A stretch of 64,000 nucleotides of DNA from Bactrocera neohumeralis (lineage: Eukaryota > Arthropoda > Insecta > Diptera > Tephritidae): contig NW_026089623.1 in the NCBI RefSeq assembly GCF_024586455.1, positions 10,574,204 to 10,638,203 on the forward strand. The letters run 5' to 3'. Both the position numbers and the translations under genes were made by a program. Each line of letters starts with the position of its first letter. Position 1 is the stretch's first letter. This document shows positions 1-9,994 of the stretch, one piece after another. The notes under the pieces are model-generated. The model was not told the origin of the DNA. It did not search any database and saw nothing but the letters and a program-made list of their open reading frames with translations.

Positions 1-1037
1 TCCCTTATTCTTCGTATAACCCATCCAATCTTAATTTTACGTACATCAATAAATTTTCTTGCGTCCGACACCGAAATGCTGATCACCGCCGTCTGCGTCC
101 CCGCATATGCCTGTCTCATGCTTTTAATTGTGCTTTCCCTGTAGGAGCTTAGCTCATTAATTTGAGATCGAATTGCATTTACGATGTCTTCTTTTGTTGT
201 TACCTCATCTAGGTCACGGATCTCTACAAATACCTCATGAGTTAAGGCTCTTATCTGTGCCTGGTCACCTAACACCTTACATATCTCATATGTACCCATG
301 TACATATTTCATATGTACCCGTGTTTGACATTTGCGCCTTTTTCATTTCCAAGAGTATCTCGCCTTTTGCCGTCTTTCTGATGCGCGACACGTCCTCTCC
401 AAGTTCTTTGAGGGCTTCCTCCTTCTTGACAGCTCTAAGTATGTCGCTGTACGACATGTTTCCGGAGCGTGAAATTATGATTGCGTCTGGTCTCTCCTTT
501 CTTTTGTAGGAATGTCGCCTTCATTCCTTCTGCTAGCAGTGGGCCTTATTTGCATTTCTTCTTGAATTGCATTTTTCTTTGGTGGAGTTTTGCGCGCTAG
601 TTGCTCATCCTCGCGGGGCCCTTTTGGCTTTGAATCCACTCCTGCGTGTCTTAAAAGGACATTTCGTTTGGTTGCCTTGATAGCGTTGGTGTACTGGCTT
701 TGGGCGCGTTGGTTTAGCTTCGTCACAGAATTTAGCAGATCACGCATCTGATTGTTGATCGAGAGTTGAGGCAGTTTCATTGCTTCAGTTAGCTTCTTGA
801 TCACATCTCCCTGCTGAGACCCCTTTTGATTGCGTAGGTTCCTCTCAAGGCACGCTGTCTTGCAGCGCTGGTGGTGACGATCTCGCTCTTTCAGCCCTTT
901 CCACGGCATCAATCTTGTGATCCAGCGTAAATATGTATGTTTGTGTGTGAGCTTACCTACATATCGACGCAGAATCTTGCGAGCCGCGTAAAAATATTTC
1001 AGAATTACAAAACATTTTTTACATTCCTTGACAAATA
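1..1037 (-). pseudogene. R1-a: R1-clade non-LTR retrotransposon ORF1 (gag-like) relic, runs off the left edge
   Basis: The minus strand encodes an ORF1 of the R1/Waldo type, the RNA-binding protein of a LINE. The segment at 269-457 reads MSYSDILRAVKKEEALKELG and continues with an IRKTAKGEILLEMKK block, which is the hallmark region of R1-clade ORF1. The same reading continues through 1-268 as a region containing IRDLDEVTTKEDIVNAI and ending KIKIGWVIRRIR, the stretch that normally precedes the CCHC knuckles. The knuckles and ORF2 lie outside the window. Upstream (475-1037) is a Lys/Gln-rich N-terminal part in a different frame, so at least one frameshift separates the halves. A short imperfect duplication (catatgtaccc) occurs near 285-320. 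R1-a is related to, but distinct from, R1-b and R1-c. Confidence 0.72.
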
Positions 1038-1264
1038 CAGTCAATCCCGGTTATGTGCCATAATCAAAGATACAGATTTTTGTGGTTTGTCAAAAATAAA
1101 AATATAATATGGTACTTAAGCGAGTGCGGATACTTAAGCGAGTGGTACTTACAACAATAATTTCTATGTTTTTCAAAAAAGAAACCGTGAGAAGCAGCAA
1201 GATACAGGCAGTTAAGAGGGATGATTTTCATTTAAGCGGAGTACTACTTAACCGGGATTGACTG
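1038..1264. mobile_element. 227-bp MITE with 19-bp TIRs and TA target duplication (pogo/Tc1-mariner type)
   Basis: The left end is CAGTCAATCCCGGTTATGT. The inverted right end reads CAGTCAATCCCGGTTAAGT, so 18 of 19 bases match. TA dinucleotides flank both ends (1036-1037 and 1265-1266). The interior has no coding capacity and contains several near-copies of acttaagcgagtg. TA duplication and a CAGT start are typical of pogo/Tigger-like non-autonomous elements. The exact superfamily is inferred from the ends only. Confidence 0.7.
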
Positions 1265-1293
1265 TACACAAAAATCAGAAGAATATTGAATAT

Positions 1294-1393
1294 NNNNNNN
1301 NNNNNNNNNNNNNNNNNNNNNNNNNNNNNNNNNNNNNNNNNNNNNNNNNNNNNNNNNNNNNNNNNNNNNNNNNNNNNNNNNNNNNNNNNNNNN
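1294..1393. other. Scaffold gap of exactly 100 N
   Basis: A run of 100 N. The round size suggests a gap of unknown real length. Continuity between the MITE at 1038-1264 and the Helitron-like end at 1480-1531 cannot be assumed. Confidence 0.98.
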
Positions 1394-1479
1394 TCTATAA
1401 TTCTTTAATATTCCTAAAAATCTAAAAGCAGCAAATTTCAATAAAATTAAAAAAGTATTGTGTCGTGTGTTTGTGACTT

Positions 1480-1531
1480 ACTAAATATGCCTCCAATAAT
1501 TAGGCGGTGCGAAGGTCGCCGGGTCAGCTAG
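1480..1531 (+). mobile_element. Helitron-like 3' terminus (hairpin plus CTAG end)
   Basis: The sequence ggcggtgcgaaggtcgcc can fold into a short stem (GGCG/CGCC). It is followed by gggtcag and CTAG, then T. A hairpin about 10 bases before a CTRR end followed by T is the usual 3' signature of animal Helitrons. The 5' end is not visible and may be in the scaffold gap. No Rep/helicase coding sequence is present, so this would be a non-autonomous copy. Confidence 0.45.
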
Positions 1532-1532
1532 T

Positions 1533-2650
1533 ATGTACATAAATATATTTTTTAGTACACTGTACTGCAGTTTCCTTTTTGTTGTATGTATATGTTGGTT
1601 TTTCTTTATTGGTTTTTTGTTCTGGTTGTTCACTGCACTGCTTTGTTTTTGCATCTTCATGTAGGCATATATTTTTTTTTGTTTGCCGAGTCACCACAAT
1701 TGATTTCACCGTGTTTGGTTTTGTTTTTTTTTTTTAACTGCTTGGTAGCTTAGTTTTTTAAATGCACCTTCTGCTATTTTCGTTTTTGTTTATTATGTAT
1801 ATAAGTATATGGGTATGTTGTTTATGTTTTTCGGCTGGGTCACTGCACCGTTTTGTTTTATATAAGTATAAAAATTTAAAATTTTCTCACGCAGTTTTCC
1901 ACCTAATGTATATATAGTATATACATATATATGTAGGTGTATACGTATGTTTTTGTTTTTTCTCCGGGACACTGCACTTTTGTTTTTAAGTTTTTTTTTT
2001 GTTTGTTTTATATTTTTAGTTTTTTGTTCGCCACTGCCCTTCACTGCACTGCACTGAATATTGTTTTATTTTATTTTTTGTGGTTCGTCTTGTGGCTGTT
2101 AATTTGTAGTGCCTGTCTTTAAGGCTCGAAGAACCATGAATACTTTGATAATAATATTAACCACACATGCACAATATGATTGTTTAAACAAAATAAGTCC
2201 GAATCTCGTTCAATTATAATAGTAAAATTTATTTAACTTTATGTGTATAGCGTACATATTACTTTTATATAAAACGGATGCCGATGTTAAAAAGGGAATT
2301 TCGTACCCAAAATATTTAACGCGCAAGCTCGTCGTCGTATCACGTCAGTGTCGACTTGACCGTAGCGCGCAGGATCTACTTGTCTTGTACTTCGGAGCGA
2401 AAGGTACTTTGCGAATAGTGTGTAAAGAATTCTGCTGTCGAATTGTGAGTAATGAAGTGTATGTGACGAATGTTGACGTGCGAATGGTTTTTGACGAATG
2501 TTTCGAAGGAATTGAATTTGTGTACGGCGAATGTTGATGGGCGAACTGCAGCTGACGAATGTGTTGAACCTGACCAGCGGACCATCCTTTATGTTTAGTG
2601 GGTTGATGAAGAAGTGTGGTGAGTTGTGTTCTGTGGTAATGTATGTGTCT
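1533..2650. other. AT-rich non-coding stretch with degenerate repeated motifs
   Basis: I see no gene. Between about 1628 and 2056 the motif cactgcac(t/c) recurs at irregular spacing within T-rich DNA (near 1630, 1850, 1969 and 2041). The same motif recurs near 9652 and 9713, suggesting a shared transposon untranslated region. From about 2455 to 2560, short degenerate units of the form gacgaatgt recur. The open frames here are short, of low complexity and unlike known proteins. Confidence 0.5.
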
Positions 2651-3133
2651 AAAGCCACACTGATAAGGTTCAATCAGTTTGTTGACGGTGGGCTTTAATC
2701 TTTCACACAATACGCTAATCCCACGGTAGTCGGCGCAGATTGTGGGGTCACCTTTCTTATGGATTGGGCATAGCACACTTAAATTCCATCGTTGGGTATG
2801 CTTTCGTCCGACCATATTTTACAAAGAAGCTGATGTATGCTCCTTATCAGTTCTTCGCCGCCGTGTTTGAATAGCTCTGCTCCATCGTCATCGATTGGGG
2901 AATCGGGCTCGCCTTCTCCTGGCGTTGTACTTTCACTGCCATTCAGCAGGCTGGAGAAGTGTTCCCTCCATAATTTAAGTATGCTCTGGGCATCAGTGAC
3001 TAGATCACCTTTGGGGGTTCTACAAGAGTATGCTCCGGTCTTGAAACCTTCTGTAAGCCGCCACATTTTTTCGTAGAATTTTCGAGCATTACCCCTGTCG
3101 GCCAGCTTATCAAGCTCTTCGTACTCACGCAGA
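2651..3133 (-). pseudogene. RTE-1: fragment of RTE-like LINE (endonuclease-RT linker and RT fingers)
   Basis: Minus-strand translation matches the linker and early RT of the better preserved RTE copies here. Shared motifs include REYEELDKLADRGNARKFY, DLVTDAQSILKLWREHFSSL and HQLLCKIWSDESIPND. Relative to RTE-8 (61257-62681), a 90-bp in-frame stretch is missing between DSPIDDDGA and ELFKHGG. A second deletion lies near 2717. The fragment ends abruptly at 3133, head to head with the 5' end of RTE-2. It is not functional. Confidence 0.8.
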
Positions 3134-3137
3134 GACC

Positions 3138-4486
3138 CCCCTTTTGATGACGACCGTGGCAAACGAAATAAGGACTACGAATTAAGGGCATGCACCTGGA
3201 ATGTCCGGTCCCTTAATTGGGAAGGTGCCGCTGCCCAGCTGGTTGATGTCCTCGTAAAAACAAAGGCTGACATCACCGCCGTCCAAGAAATGCGATGGAC
3301 GGGACAAGGACAGAGACGAGTAGGTCCTTTTGACATTTACTACAGTGGCCATATAAAGGAGCGCAAGTTTGGTGTTGGATTCGTGGTAGGAAAGAGACTC
3401 CGTCGCCGAGTACTATCATTCACTCCGGTGAATGAACGTCTAGCCACAATCCGCATCAAAGCGAGGTTCTTCAATATATCGCTAATTTGCGCCCACGCCC
3501 CGACGGAAGAGAAGGACGATGTGAGCAAAGATGCCTCTTATGAGCGCATGGAACGCGCTTATGAGAGCTGCTCCCGCCGTAATATCAAAATCGTGCTTGA
3601 CGACTTTAACGCCAGGGTGGGCAAAGAAGGTATCTTTGGCACTACGGTCAGTAAATTCAGCCTCCACGACGAAACATCCCCAAATGGGTTGAGTCTGATT
3701 GACTTCGCCGGGGCCCGAAATATGGTTATCTGTAGTACTAGATTCCAGCACAAAAAGATACATCAAGCTACCTGGCTGTCTCCGGATCGAAAAGCCACCA
3801 ACCAGATCAATCATGTTGTGATAGACAGAAGACACGTCTCCAGTGTTTTAGATGTGCGTGCGCTCCGAGGTCCTAATATCGACTCGGACCACTATCTTCT
3901 TGCAGCCAAGATTCGCACCCGCCTCTGAGCAGCAAAAAACGCACGTCAACAAATACAAGGAAGGTTCGACGTCGAAAAGCTGCAATCACAACAGGCAGCC
4001 GAACGATTTACTACTCGGCTTGCACTCCTGCTCTCTGAGAGCACTCGTCAACAACTCGGTATAAGGGAACTGTGGGACGGCATTTCAAACTCCTTACGTA
4101 CAGCTGCAACCGAAACCATTGGTTTTCGGAAAGTGCAAACGAACAACTGGTACGACGAGGAGTGCCGTGTCGCAGCGGAGAGAAAACAGACTGCCTACCT
4201 CGCAACGTTACGATCGACCAGTACACGTGCGGGATGGGATAGATACCGAGAGTTGAAGATGGAAACGAGACGCATTTGTAGACAGAAAAAGAAAGAGGCT
4301 GAAATGCGTGAGTACGAAGAGCTTGATAAGCTGGCCAACAGGGGTAATGCTCGAAAATTCTACGAAAAAATGCGGCGGCTTACAGAAGATTTCAAGACCG
4401 GAGCATACTCTTGTAGAGCCCCCAAAGGTGATCTAGTCACCGATGCCCAGAGCGTACTTGAATTATGGAGGGAACACTTCTCCAGC
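3138..4486 (+). pseudogene. RTE-2 endonuclease and linker domain (one internal stop)
   Basis: The endonuclease nicks target DNA to prime reverse transcription. Visible motifs in order are ACTWNVRSLNW (N-terminal Asn motif), ADITAVQEMRW (catalytic Glu), IKIVLDDFNARVG, and the terminal NIDSDHYLLAAKIR (catalytic Asp-His). The GDFNARVG motif kept in RTE-8 is DDFNARVG here, a Gly-to-Asp change next to the active-site Asp. TGA at 3926-3928 interrupts the frame, which then continues in phase through the linker (RELWDGISNSL, WYDEECRVAAERKQTAYLAT) until the deletion near 4487. The upstream start cannot be fixed. The protein is inactive unless the stop is suppressed. Confidence 0.82.
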
Positions 4487-5711
4487 CTGGAGAAGACGAG
4501 CCCGATTCCCCAATCGATGACGATGGAGCAGACGTTCCATTGCCCGACCGTGAAGAAGTTCGAATGGCAACTGCCCGCCTGAAGAACAACAAAGCGGCAG
4601 GTGCCGACGGATTGCTGGCCGAGCTATTCAAACACGGCGGCGAAGAACTGATAAGGAGCATGCATCAGCTTCTTTGTAAAATATGGTTGGACGAAAGCAT
4701 ACCCAACGATTGGAATTTAAGTGTGCTATGCCCAATCCATAAAAAAGGAGACCCCACAATCTGCGCCAACTACCGTGGGATTAGCCTCCTCAACATGGCA
4801 TATAAGGTTCTATCGAGCGTATTGTGTAAAAGATTAAAGCCCACCGTCAACAAACTGATTGGACCTTATCAGTGTGGCTTTAGACCTGGCAAATCAACAA
4901 CCGGCCAGATATTCACCATGCGCCAAAACTTGGAAAAGACCCGTGAAAGTAGAATCGACACACACCATCTCTCCGTCGATCTCAAAGCTGCTTTCGATAG
5001 CACGAAAAGGAGCTGCCTTTATGCCACGATGTCTGAATTTGGTATCCCCGCAAAACTGATACGGCTGTGTAAGCTGACGTTGAGCAACACCAAAAGCTCC
5101 GTCAGAATCGGGAAGAACCTCTCCGAGCCGTTCGATACCAAACGAGGTTTCAGACAAGGCGATTCCCTATCGTGCGACTTCTTCAACCTGCTTCTGGAGA
5201 AAATAGTTCGAGCTGCAGAACTAAATAGAGAAGGTACCATCTTCTATAAGAGTGTACAGCTGCTGGCGTATGCCGATGATATTGATATCATCGGCCTCAA
5301 CACCCGCGCCGTTAGTTCTGATGAGTCGACGTTACGAGTTTTCGAGAGAATAGTTCTGCGAAAGATTTATGGTCCTTTGCGCATTGGCCACGGCGAATAT
5401 CGCATTCGATGGAACGATGAGCTGTATGAGATATACGACATCATTGACATAGTTCAGCGAATTAAAAGACAGCGGCAACGCTGGCTAGGTCATGTTGTCC
5501 GGATGGATGAAAACACGCCAGCTCTGAAAGTTTTTGACGCAGTACCCGCCGGGGGAAGCAGAGGAAGAGGAAGACTTCCACTCTGTTGGAAGGACCAAAT
5601 GGAGAAGGACCTGGCTTCGCTTGGAATATCCAATTGGCGCCACGTAGCGAAAGTAAGAAACGACTGGCGCGCTGTTGTTAATTCGGCTATGCCTACGCCA
5701 ATTAAGAAGAA
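4487..5711 (+). pseudogene. RTE-2 reverse transcriptase with 120-codon internal deletion
   Basis: The open frame spans 4465-5883, but the last 57 codons are host flank. RT blocks seen in order are AGADGLLAELFKHGGEEL, NYRGISLLNMAYKVLSSVL, GPYQCGFRPGKSTTGQIF, DLKAAFDSTKR, FRQGDSLSCDFFNLLLEKIV and the catalytic LLAYADDIDIIGLNTRAVSS. Directly after this, the frame jumps to DESTLRVFERIVLRKIYGP. RTE-4 carries 360 bp (120 codons) between these points, so the thumb and early C-terminal region are missing. The junction (gttagttctgatgag) has a ctg repeat at both edges, pointing to a short-homology deletion. The C-terminal RWLGHVVRMDE and SRGRGRLP blocks remain. Confidence 0.85.
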
Positions 5712-5713
5712 GA

Positions 5714-6240
5714 ACAGCCGACCTCTTCTTTTTATTAACCTTACTTATGTATGGCACTCGACGTGCGATTCGTCTATGAAAACCAGCACTATTCAACACA
5801 TTCCCTACTGTTTGGAGATTGATTTTTTTTGGTCCTTTTCAAAAGTGGATAAACACATGTATCTGAACATTTTACCAAAATAATTTTAATTTTAAGTGTG
5901 CTTAAATCGGGTGTTAAAAGCAGGAAAATTAATTTCCAACAGGATACCGACCCAAAATGCATATTGTATATTGTACGTGCAGGGTTGATAGGGAGATAAA
6001 AATAACTCCATAAGAGCAGGAATCACTAGACATTGATCCTATTCAAAATATTTGGAGTTTTTTGGAAAATCGTATTGGAAAACACCGAAAAAAAATATTT
6101 TCATATGCTATATTTAATGTACACTAACTTTACCTCGACTTTAGCTCAGTGGTGTCGTACTACTCGCAAAATTAGTTTCAATGGTATAGACCCAATTAAA
6201 CATGAAGACATATAGATTGCATCTGGTCTGATTTTGAAAC
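5714..6240. other. Unannotated spacer
   Basis: AT-rich sequence between the RTE-2 tail and decayed BEL pol. The open frame inherited from RTE-2 ends at 5883 and is chance read-through. I see no convincing gene, repeat pair or RNA. Confidence 0.5.
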
Positions 6241-7770
6241 AATTCTAGCCTTGTTGGAAGAACCGCCACACGCATAAAAGACGTACATATCTAATCGTAC
6301 ATCACAAATACTTGACCTAGTGAGATCAGCCACTTAGCGATACGTAGCCAGTGCTGACAATCCTGCCGATCTAGGTACAAGAGGGTGCCAGCCGCTGCAC
6401 CTTGCCAACACCACTATTTGGTGGAATGGCCCCCGATGGTTAACAGAATCTCCCAATTCCTGCTCAAATCGCCCATGCGCAATATAATTGTCCCAAGATG
6501 TCGAAAAATCTACTGTTTTCACGCAACATTGTATGATAATGACATCCTGGAGCGATTTTTCATTCGAGCCCTTCGAGTTGTCGCCTATATGTTAAAGTTC
6601 ATAGAGCAACTCAAAAATAAAGTCAAGGGAATTGACCCAGAATCTCCCCAACGCGATACATTGGTGCACCTAGAACTCCAAAAGGAAAAGGTCGCTCTAA
6701 TCGCATCCACTCAATTGAGCTATTTAAGCCACGATATCTCTTTATTAAGATAATCAAGACCCAGTGATAAAAGGAGTTCATTTTTGGTTCTTATACCATT
6801 CTTAGACATGAAAGGTCTGCTTCGTGCGAATGGTAGGCTTGCAAACTCAAGCCTGACGTATAACGAACGCTATCCGCTAATTATTCCAGAGAAATCCAAA
6901 CTTGCCACATTACTGCTCAGTTATATCCATTTACTCATGCTTCACGCTGAACATCACCTAATGCAGCATATAGTCCGCCAAGATTTCTATATTCCCCGTC
7001 TTAAGCCCCAAATAAAGAAATGCATTTTCATGTGCAAGATCTGCACCATGCACAAGCAGAAATTGCGAACACAGATTATGGCAGCACTTCCGCCTAAACG
7101 CTGCAACTTCGCTCTGCCTTCCACAACTACAGGTGTCAATTTTGCTTTTCAGACAAAGGCGTCCATGCTAAAGCATCACCCTAATGAAAGTACAAAAGTA
7201 CGCTCCCCAAGGTATAACCTGGCAATTTATCCCCCTCAAGCGCTTCTCATATGAGTGATAGATGGGAATCAGCTGTAAAAACTGTAAATCCCACTTCAAA
7301 AAAGTGGCTGTAAACTACAAATTTAATTTTGAACAGTTCACCACACTGCTAGTGCGAGTTGAAGTTGTTCTCAATTCACGGCCACTCACAACCCTCTCGT
7401 AAGACCCCCCTGACTTCACAGCCCTGACCCCAGGGCATTTTTTCAAAGGAGCACCCATTCTGGCTACACCTGAGCCAGGCGTGGGGTCGCTAACCTTATT
7501 AAATCGATGGAAGGAAGTGTATGCAAAGGACCTTCATAAAAGGTCCAGAAAAGGTGCCAAAGCTTTGAGTCATCATCTATGATGACTGTCTACCCCCCAC
7601 CGAATGGTGGCTTGGCCGCATAGAAAAACTACACCAGGGTTCCCACGGTCATGTACGAGTCGTTGATCTCCGCACTCACAGCGGTATATTAACAAGACCG
7701 CTCGTGAAACTATCTTTTCTGCCACACATTATTGAAACCGCAAATAGCGAAAAACCGCCGATATTACCGC
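6241..7770 (+). pseudogene. BEL/Pao pol remnant (RNase H end, integrase zinc domain, integrase C-terminus)
   Basis: This is heavily decayed. The segment near 6300-6470 encodes the RNase H-integrase boundary (SADNPADLGTRGCQPLHLA, WWNGPRWLTESPN). The piece at 6784-7254 resembles the integrase HHCC zinc domain, with NGRLANSSLTYNERYPLII followed by a paired CKICTMHKQK. The piece at 7560-7740 matches the BEL integrase tail (PPTEWWLGRIEKL, HGHVRVVDLRTHSGILTRPL). The central catalytic DDE region is scrambled or missing. The closest relative in the window is BEL-D (50780-51060), which shares the NPADLGTRGC-type block. At least five frameshifts or stops are visible. Confidence 0.78.
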
Positions 7771-8400
7771 AGCGCAAATAATATAAACAAAACACGACGT
7801 AATAAGCCCGGAAGTAAAAAACACGTTGAAACGAATACGAAACCTAACCGCAATGGTCTATCTACTTGACGACCCATTAACGCCACATAACCGCTCCTCG
7901 TAGCGGCACGCGGCCACTACCGCCGTCCTCAGCACCCGTAGCGGAACCTCAGCGCAGCCGATGTCCCCTAGGTCGGCGCCCACACTGGCTACAACATTGT
8001 AGCATTTTTTCGCAGCATGCAGCCCATGCAACGGCAGAAGCTTTCTCAGGCTCACGGGTTCTACCTAAATTGCTTTGCAGCAGTACATACCACACAGGAG
8101 TGTAAATTAGTTACACTATGCCATCTCGCACCGAGCGCACGTCCGCCGCAGCATCACATTTTTAGTATTCAGTAATAACATTTTTTTAATATTCCGCATC
8201 CTCCGTACATACCATACAGTGAAGTGAAGTTGAAGAACGGAAATAAACGAAAACTAAACATCAAACGGGCTGTGTTTTTATTACAATTTACAGTTTACAA
8301 TTTGCTAAGAGTGAAGTTGTAGTGCCGAGGTAAGTGGTGACAAGAAGGAAAGAAGCAAACACCACGTATTTAAGGCAAGTCGCACTCAGAATTTAGTGTT
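7771..8400 (+). repeat. Possible BEL LTR/leader remnant downstream of pol
   Basis: GC-richer sequence follows the integrase tail. It contains aataaacgaaaac near 8239 as a possible polyadenylation signal, and a tract (tgccgaggtaagtggtgacaag) that loosely resembles the LTR 3' region at 45580-45620. No matching partner LTR was found, so this is only a positional suggestion. Confidence 0.25.
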
Positions 8401-9280
8401 CCCCTTAGCAGAGTATGCATTTCGGTGTGTTAATGCATAATTTTGCTATATGCCCCGCGTTTCCACAACGTATGCAAAATGAGGTTCGGCCGGTCCAACC
8501 GCAACATTTACGCGCCATATGACCTGAGTGGAAACATCTATAACAGCGGGAAACAGGGACGAGAACGAGAACCCGATATTTACTTTGTCTAATTTAAGGG
8601 CAGTCTTGGCATCTTTAGCACGCAGGCTTCTTGTTTTCCACATATTTTTAACATTTGCTTGTCCTATTTTCTGAATCCCGCAGTATTTTTTTATTGCGCC
8701 ACAAATTTCTTAAGGAGTAGTTATCTCATCCAAGTCTTTGCAGATTATAGTGACGTAGTGTGTTTTTGGTTGTACTACTGTCATCTCGCCAAGCACTCCC
8801 ACTAGGGCGCTCTAAAAAGTTTCATCTCTTTTGTCTCCTTGGTTTGTTAACTCTATGATCAGGTCTCTATTGAGAGTTTTCCTAATGTAGGTCACCTTTG
8901 AACCCAATAAAGGCCACAGGCATTTTTAATTTTACGGAGGATGTCTTCATACAAGGCTACGTCCTTTTTTGTTAGAATTGTAGCGTCTGGTTTCGACCTA
9001 ATTCTTTTCTCCATCGGCGTCTTCTTTTTTACCACGTCTGCCCATTTCTCAGGTGCCGGTTTATTTGCTGGGGTGTTTTTATTAGGTATTTTCGTTACTT
9101 CACTAAATGTTGCTTGCGCTTTTTCAATCACGTTCTTTTGATTTTTTCGTAGGTGGTAAGAGGGCTGATATCTCCCGCGTTCTGGTCAGCAGATTCACTA
9201 CTTTTTATTTGCCCAGCAACGATGGATTCCTCATTTTTGCCATTTTGCGGCGTTCGCAATTTTAAAAATCTTCCGAAAAG
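8400..9280 (-). pseudogene. R1-b: R1-clade ORF1 relic
   Basis: Minus-strand translation at 8892-9131 gives EKWADVVKKKTPMEKRIRSK followed by PDATILTKKDVALYEDILRKIK, closely parallel to R1-c (RWVDVVKKKKPLERKIRTK and SYADILRKIKSDSGL). Further along, 8446-8643 covers AKDAKTALKLDKVNIG, with CCHC knuckle remnants in another frame (RCGNAGHIAKLC). Several frameshifts are present. The likely role in the parent was LINE RNP formation. No ORF2 follows, so this is an isolated ORF1 fragment. Confidence 0.75.
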
Positions 9281-9994
9281 GATTTCCTAGTGTACGCCCG
9301 GTACTATTTTCAGAGGCCACACCTCACTAGAAAACAGTTGGGAACACCTGTCAACAGGTCTGCTCAGCCCCTTCCTCTTAAGCCTTATTTATATTTCCTG
9401 TGGTCGGCAACGCCAAGACAAAAAGGAAATGCGAAATTAAAACAAAAAAAAATTATAACCACGTTGTCTCTGGATTATTGTTCTTAATGGAAACAATTAT
9501 TATGGTATGTAAAATAATTTAATATAAAATACAAAATTGTCTTTATCAGTCTTTTTTTTATGCCTTACTTATCTAACTTTTTAATCCCCAACTTGCTTCC
9601 GTCACCTGATTGTGACAGAGGAAAGAAAGAGGAAGAAGAACTATAGGAGAACACTGCACGGCACAAAAACACGTCACCTTTGTATGCATGAATGCATGTA
9701 TGTTTTTTTTCAACACTGCACTTTTTGGATTTTTTTCGTTATATACATATATATTTAAAGTTATTATGTTTTATTGCATATAAAATGTTGTTTATAATTT
9801 ATTAGAGTTAATGTGAATTCGTATTTAATTGTATAGAAAAATAGATTATCCGCTGCGTTTGCTCTTCTTCGCTGTTGCCTGCTTCGCCAACTCTCCTTAC
9901 TCCTCGAGATGAGAAGTTGATTGCTGCTTGCCAACATCACGAAGGGTGTTGCCAACATTACATTCAGTCATCCTGCTCGTCATATGTCCCAGAT
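9281..9994. other. Spacer with a possible minus-strand LTR fragment (about 9760-9985)
   Basis: There is no gene. On the minus strand, 9985 to 9760 begins tgttggcaacacccttcg and ends near gcaataaaacataataac, which has a polyadenylation-like signal. This recalls an LTR end, but no partner was found. The cactgcac motif seen at 1630-2050 occurs again at 9652 and 9713. Confidence 0.3.

Larger units (their letters stand above)
3134..5713 (+). mobile_element. RTE-2: nearly full-length RTE-like non-LTR retrotransposon, defective
   Basis: This copy starts at the family 5' sequence (gacccccttttgatgacgac, also seen at 34091) and runs to a (GAA)-rich 3' tail near 5713. It encodes an apurinic-type endonuclease, a linker and a reverse transcriptase on one strand. 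It has a premature TGA at 3926, a deletion of about 28 bp near 4487 that shifts the frame, and a 360-bp in-frame deletion at about 5320 relative to RTE-4. The clade call rests on the architecture and on the C-terminal motifs RWLGHVVRMDE and FERxVLRKIYGP, which resemble RTE/BovB-type elements. Automated annotation often mislabels such frames as craniofacial development protein 2-like. Confidence 0.8.

Noticed and set aside
3138..3928. Host gene related to craniofacial development protein 2
   Set aside because: The domain is an exonuclease-endonuclease-phosphatase fold of a LINE, directly followed by RT. The same sequence recurs in RTE-8.
4700..5320. Diversity-generating retroelement or domesticated RT
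   Set aside because: The RT is part of an endonuclease-bearing LINE with many copies and ordinary lesions. No template/variable repeat pair is visible.
2651..5713. RTE-1/RTE-2 head-to-head pair as a twin-priming product
   Set aside because: Twin priming requires the inverted part to lie upstream in the element of the part it joins. Here the inverted part (linker and RT) is downstream of the RTE-2 5' end, so two separate copies or a rearrangement is more likely.
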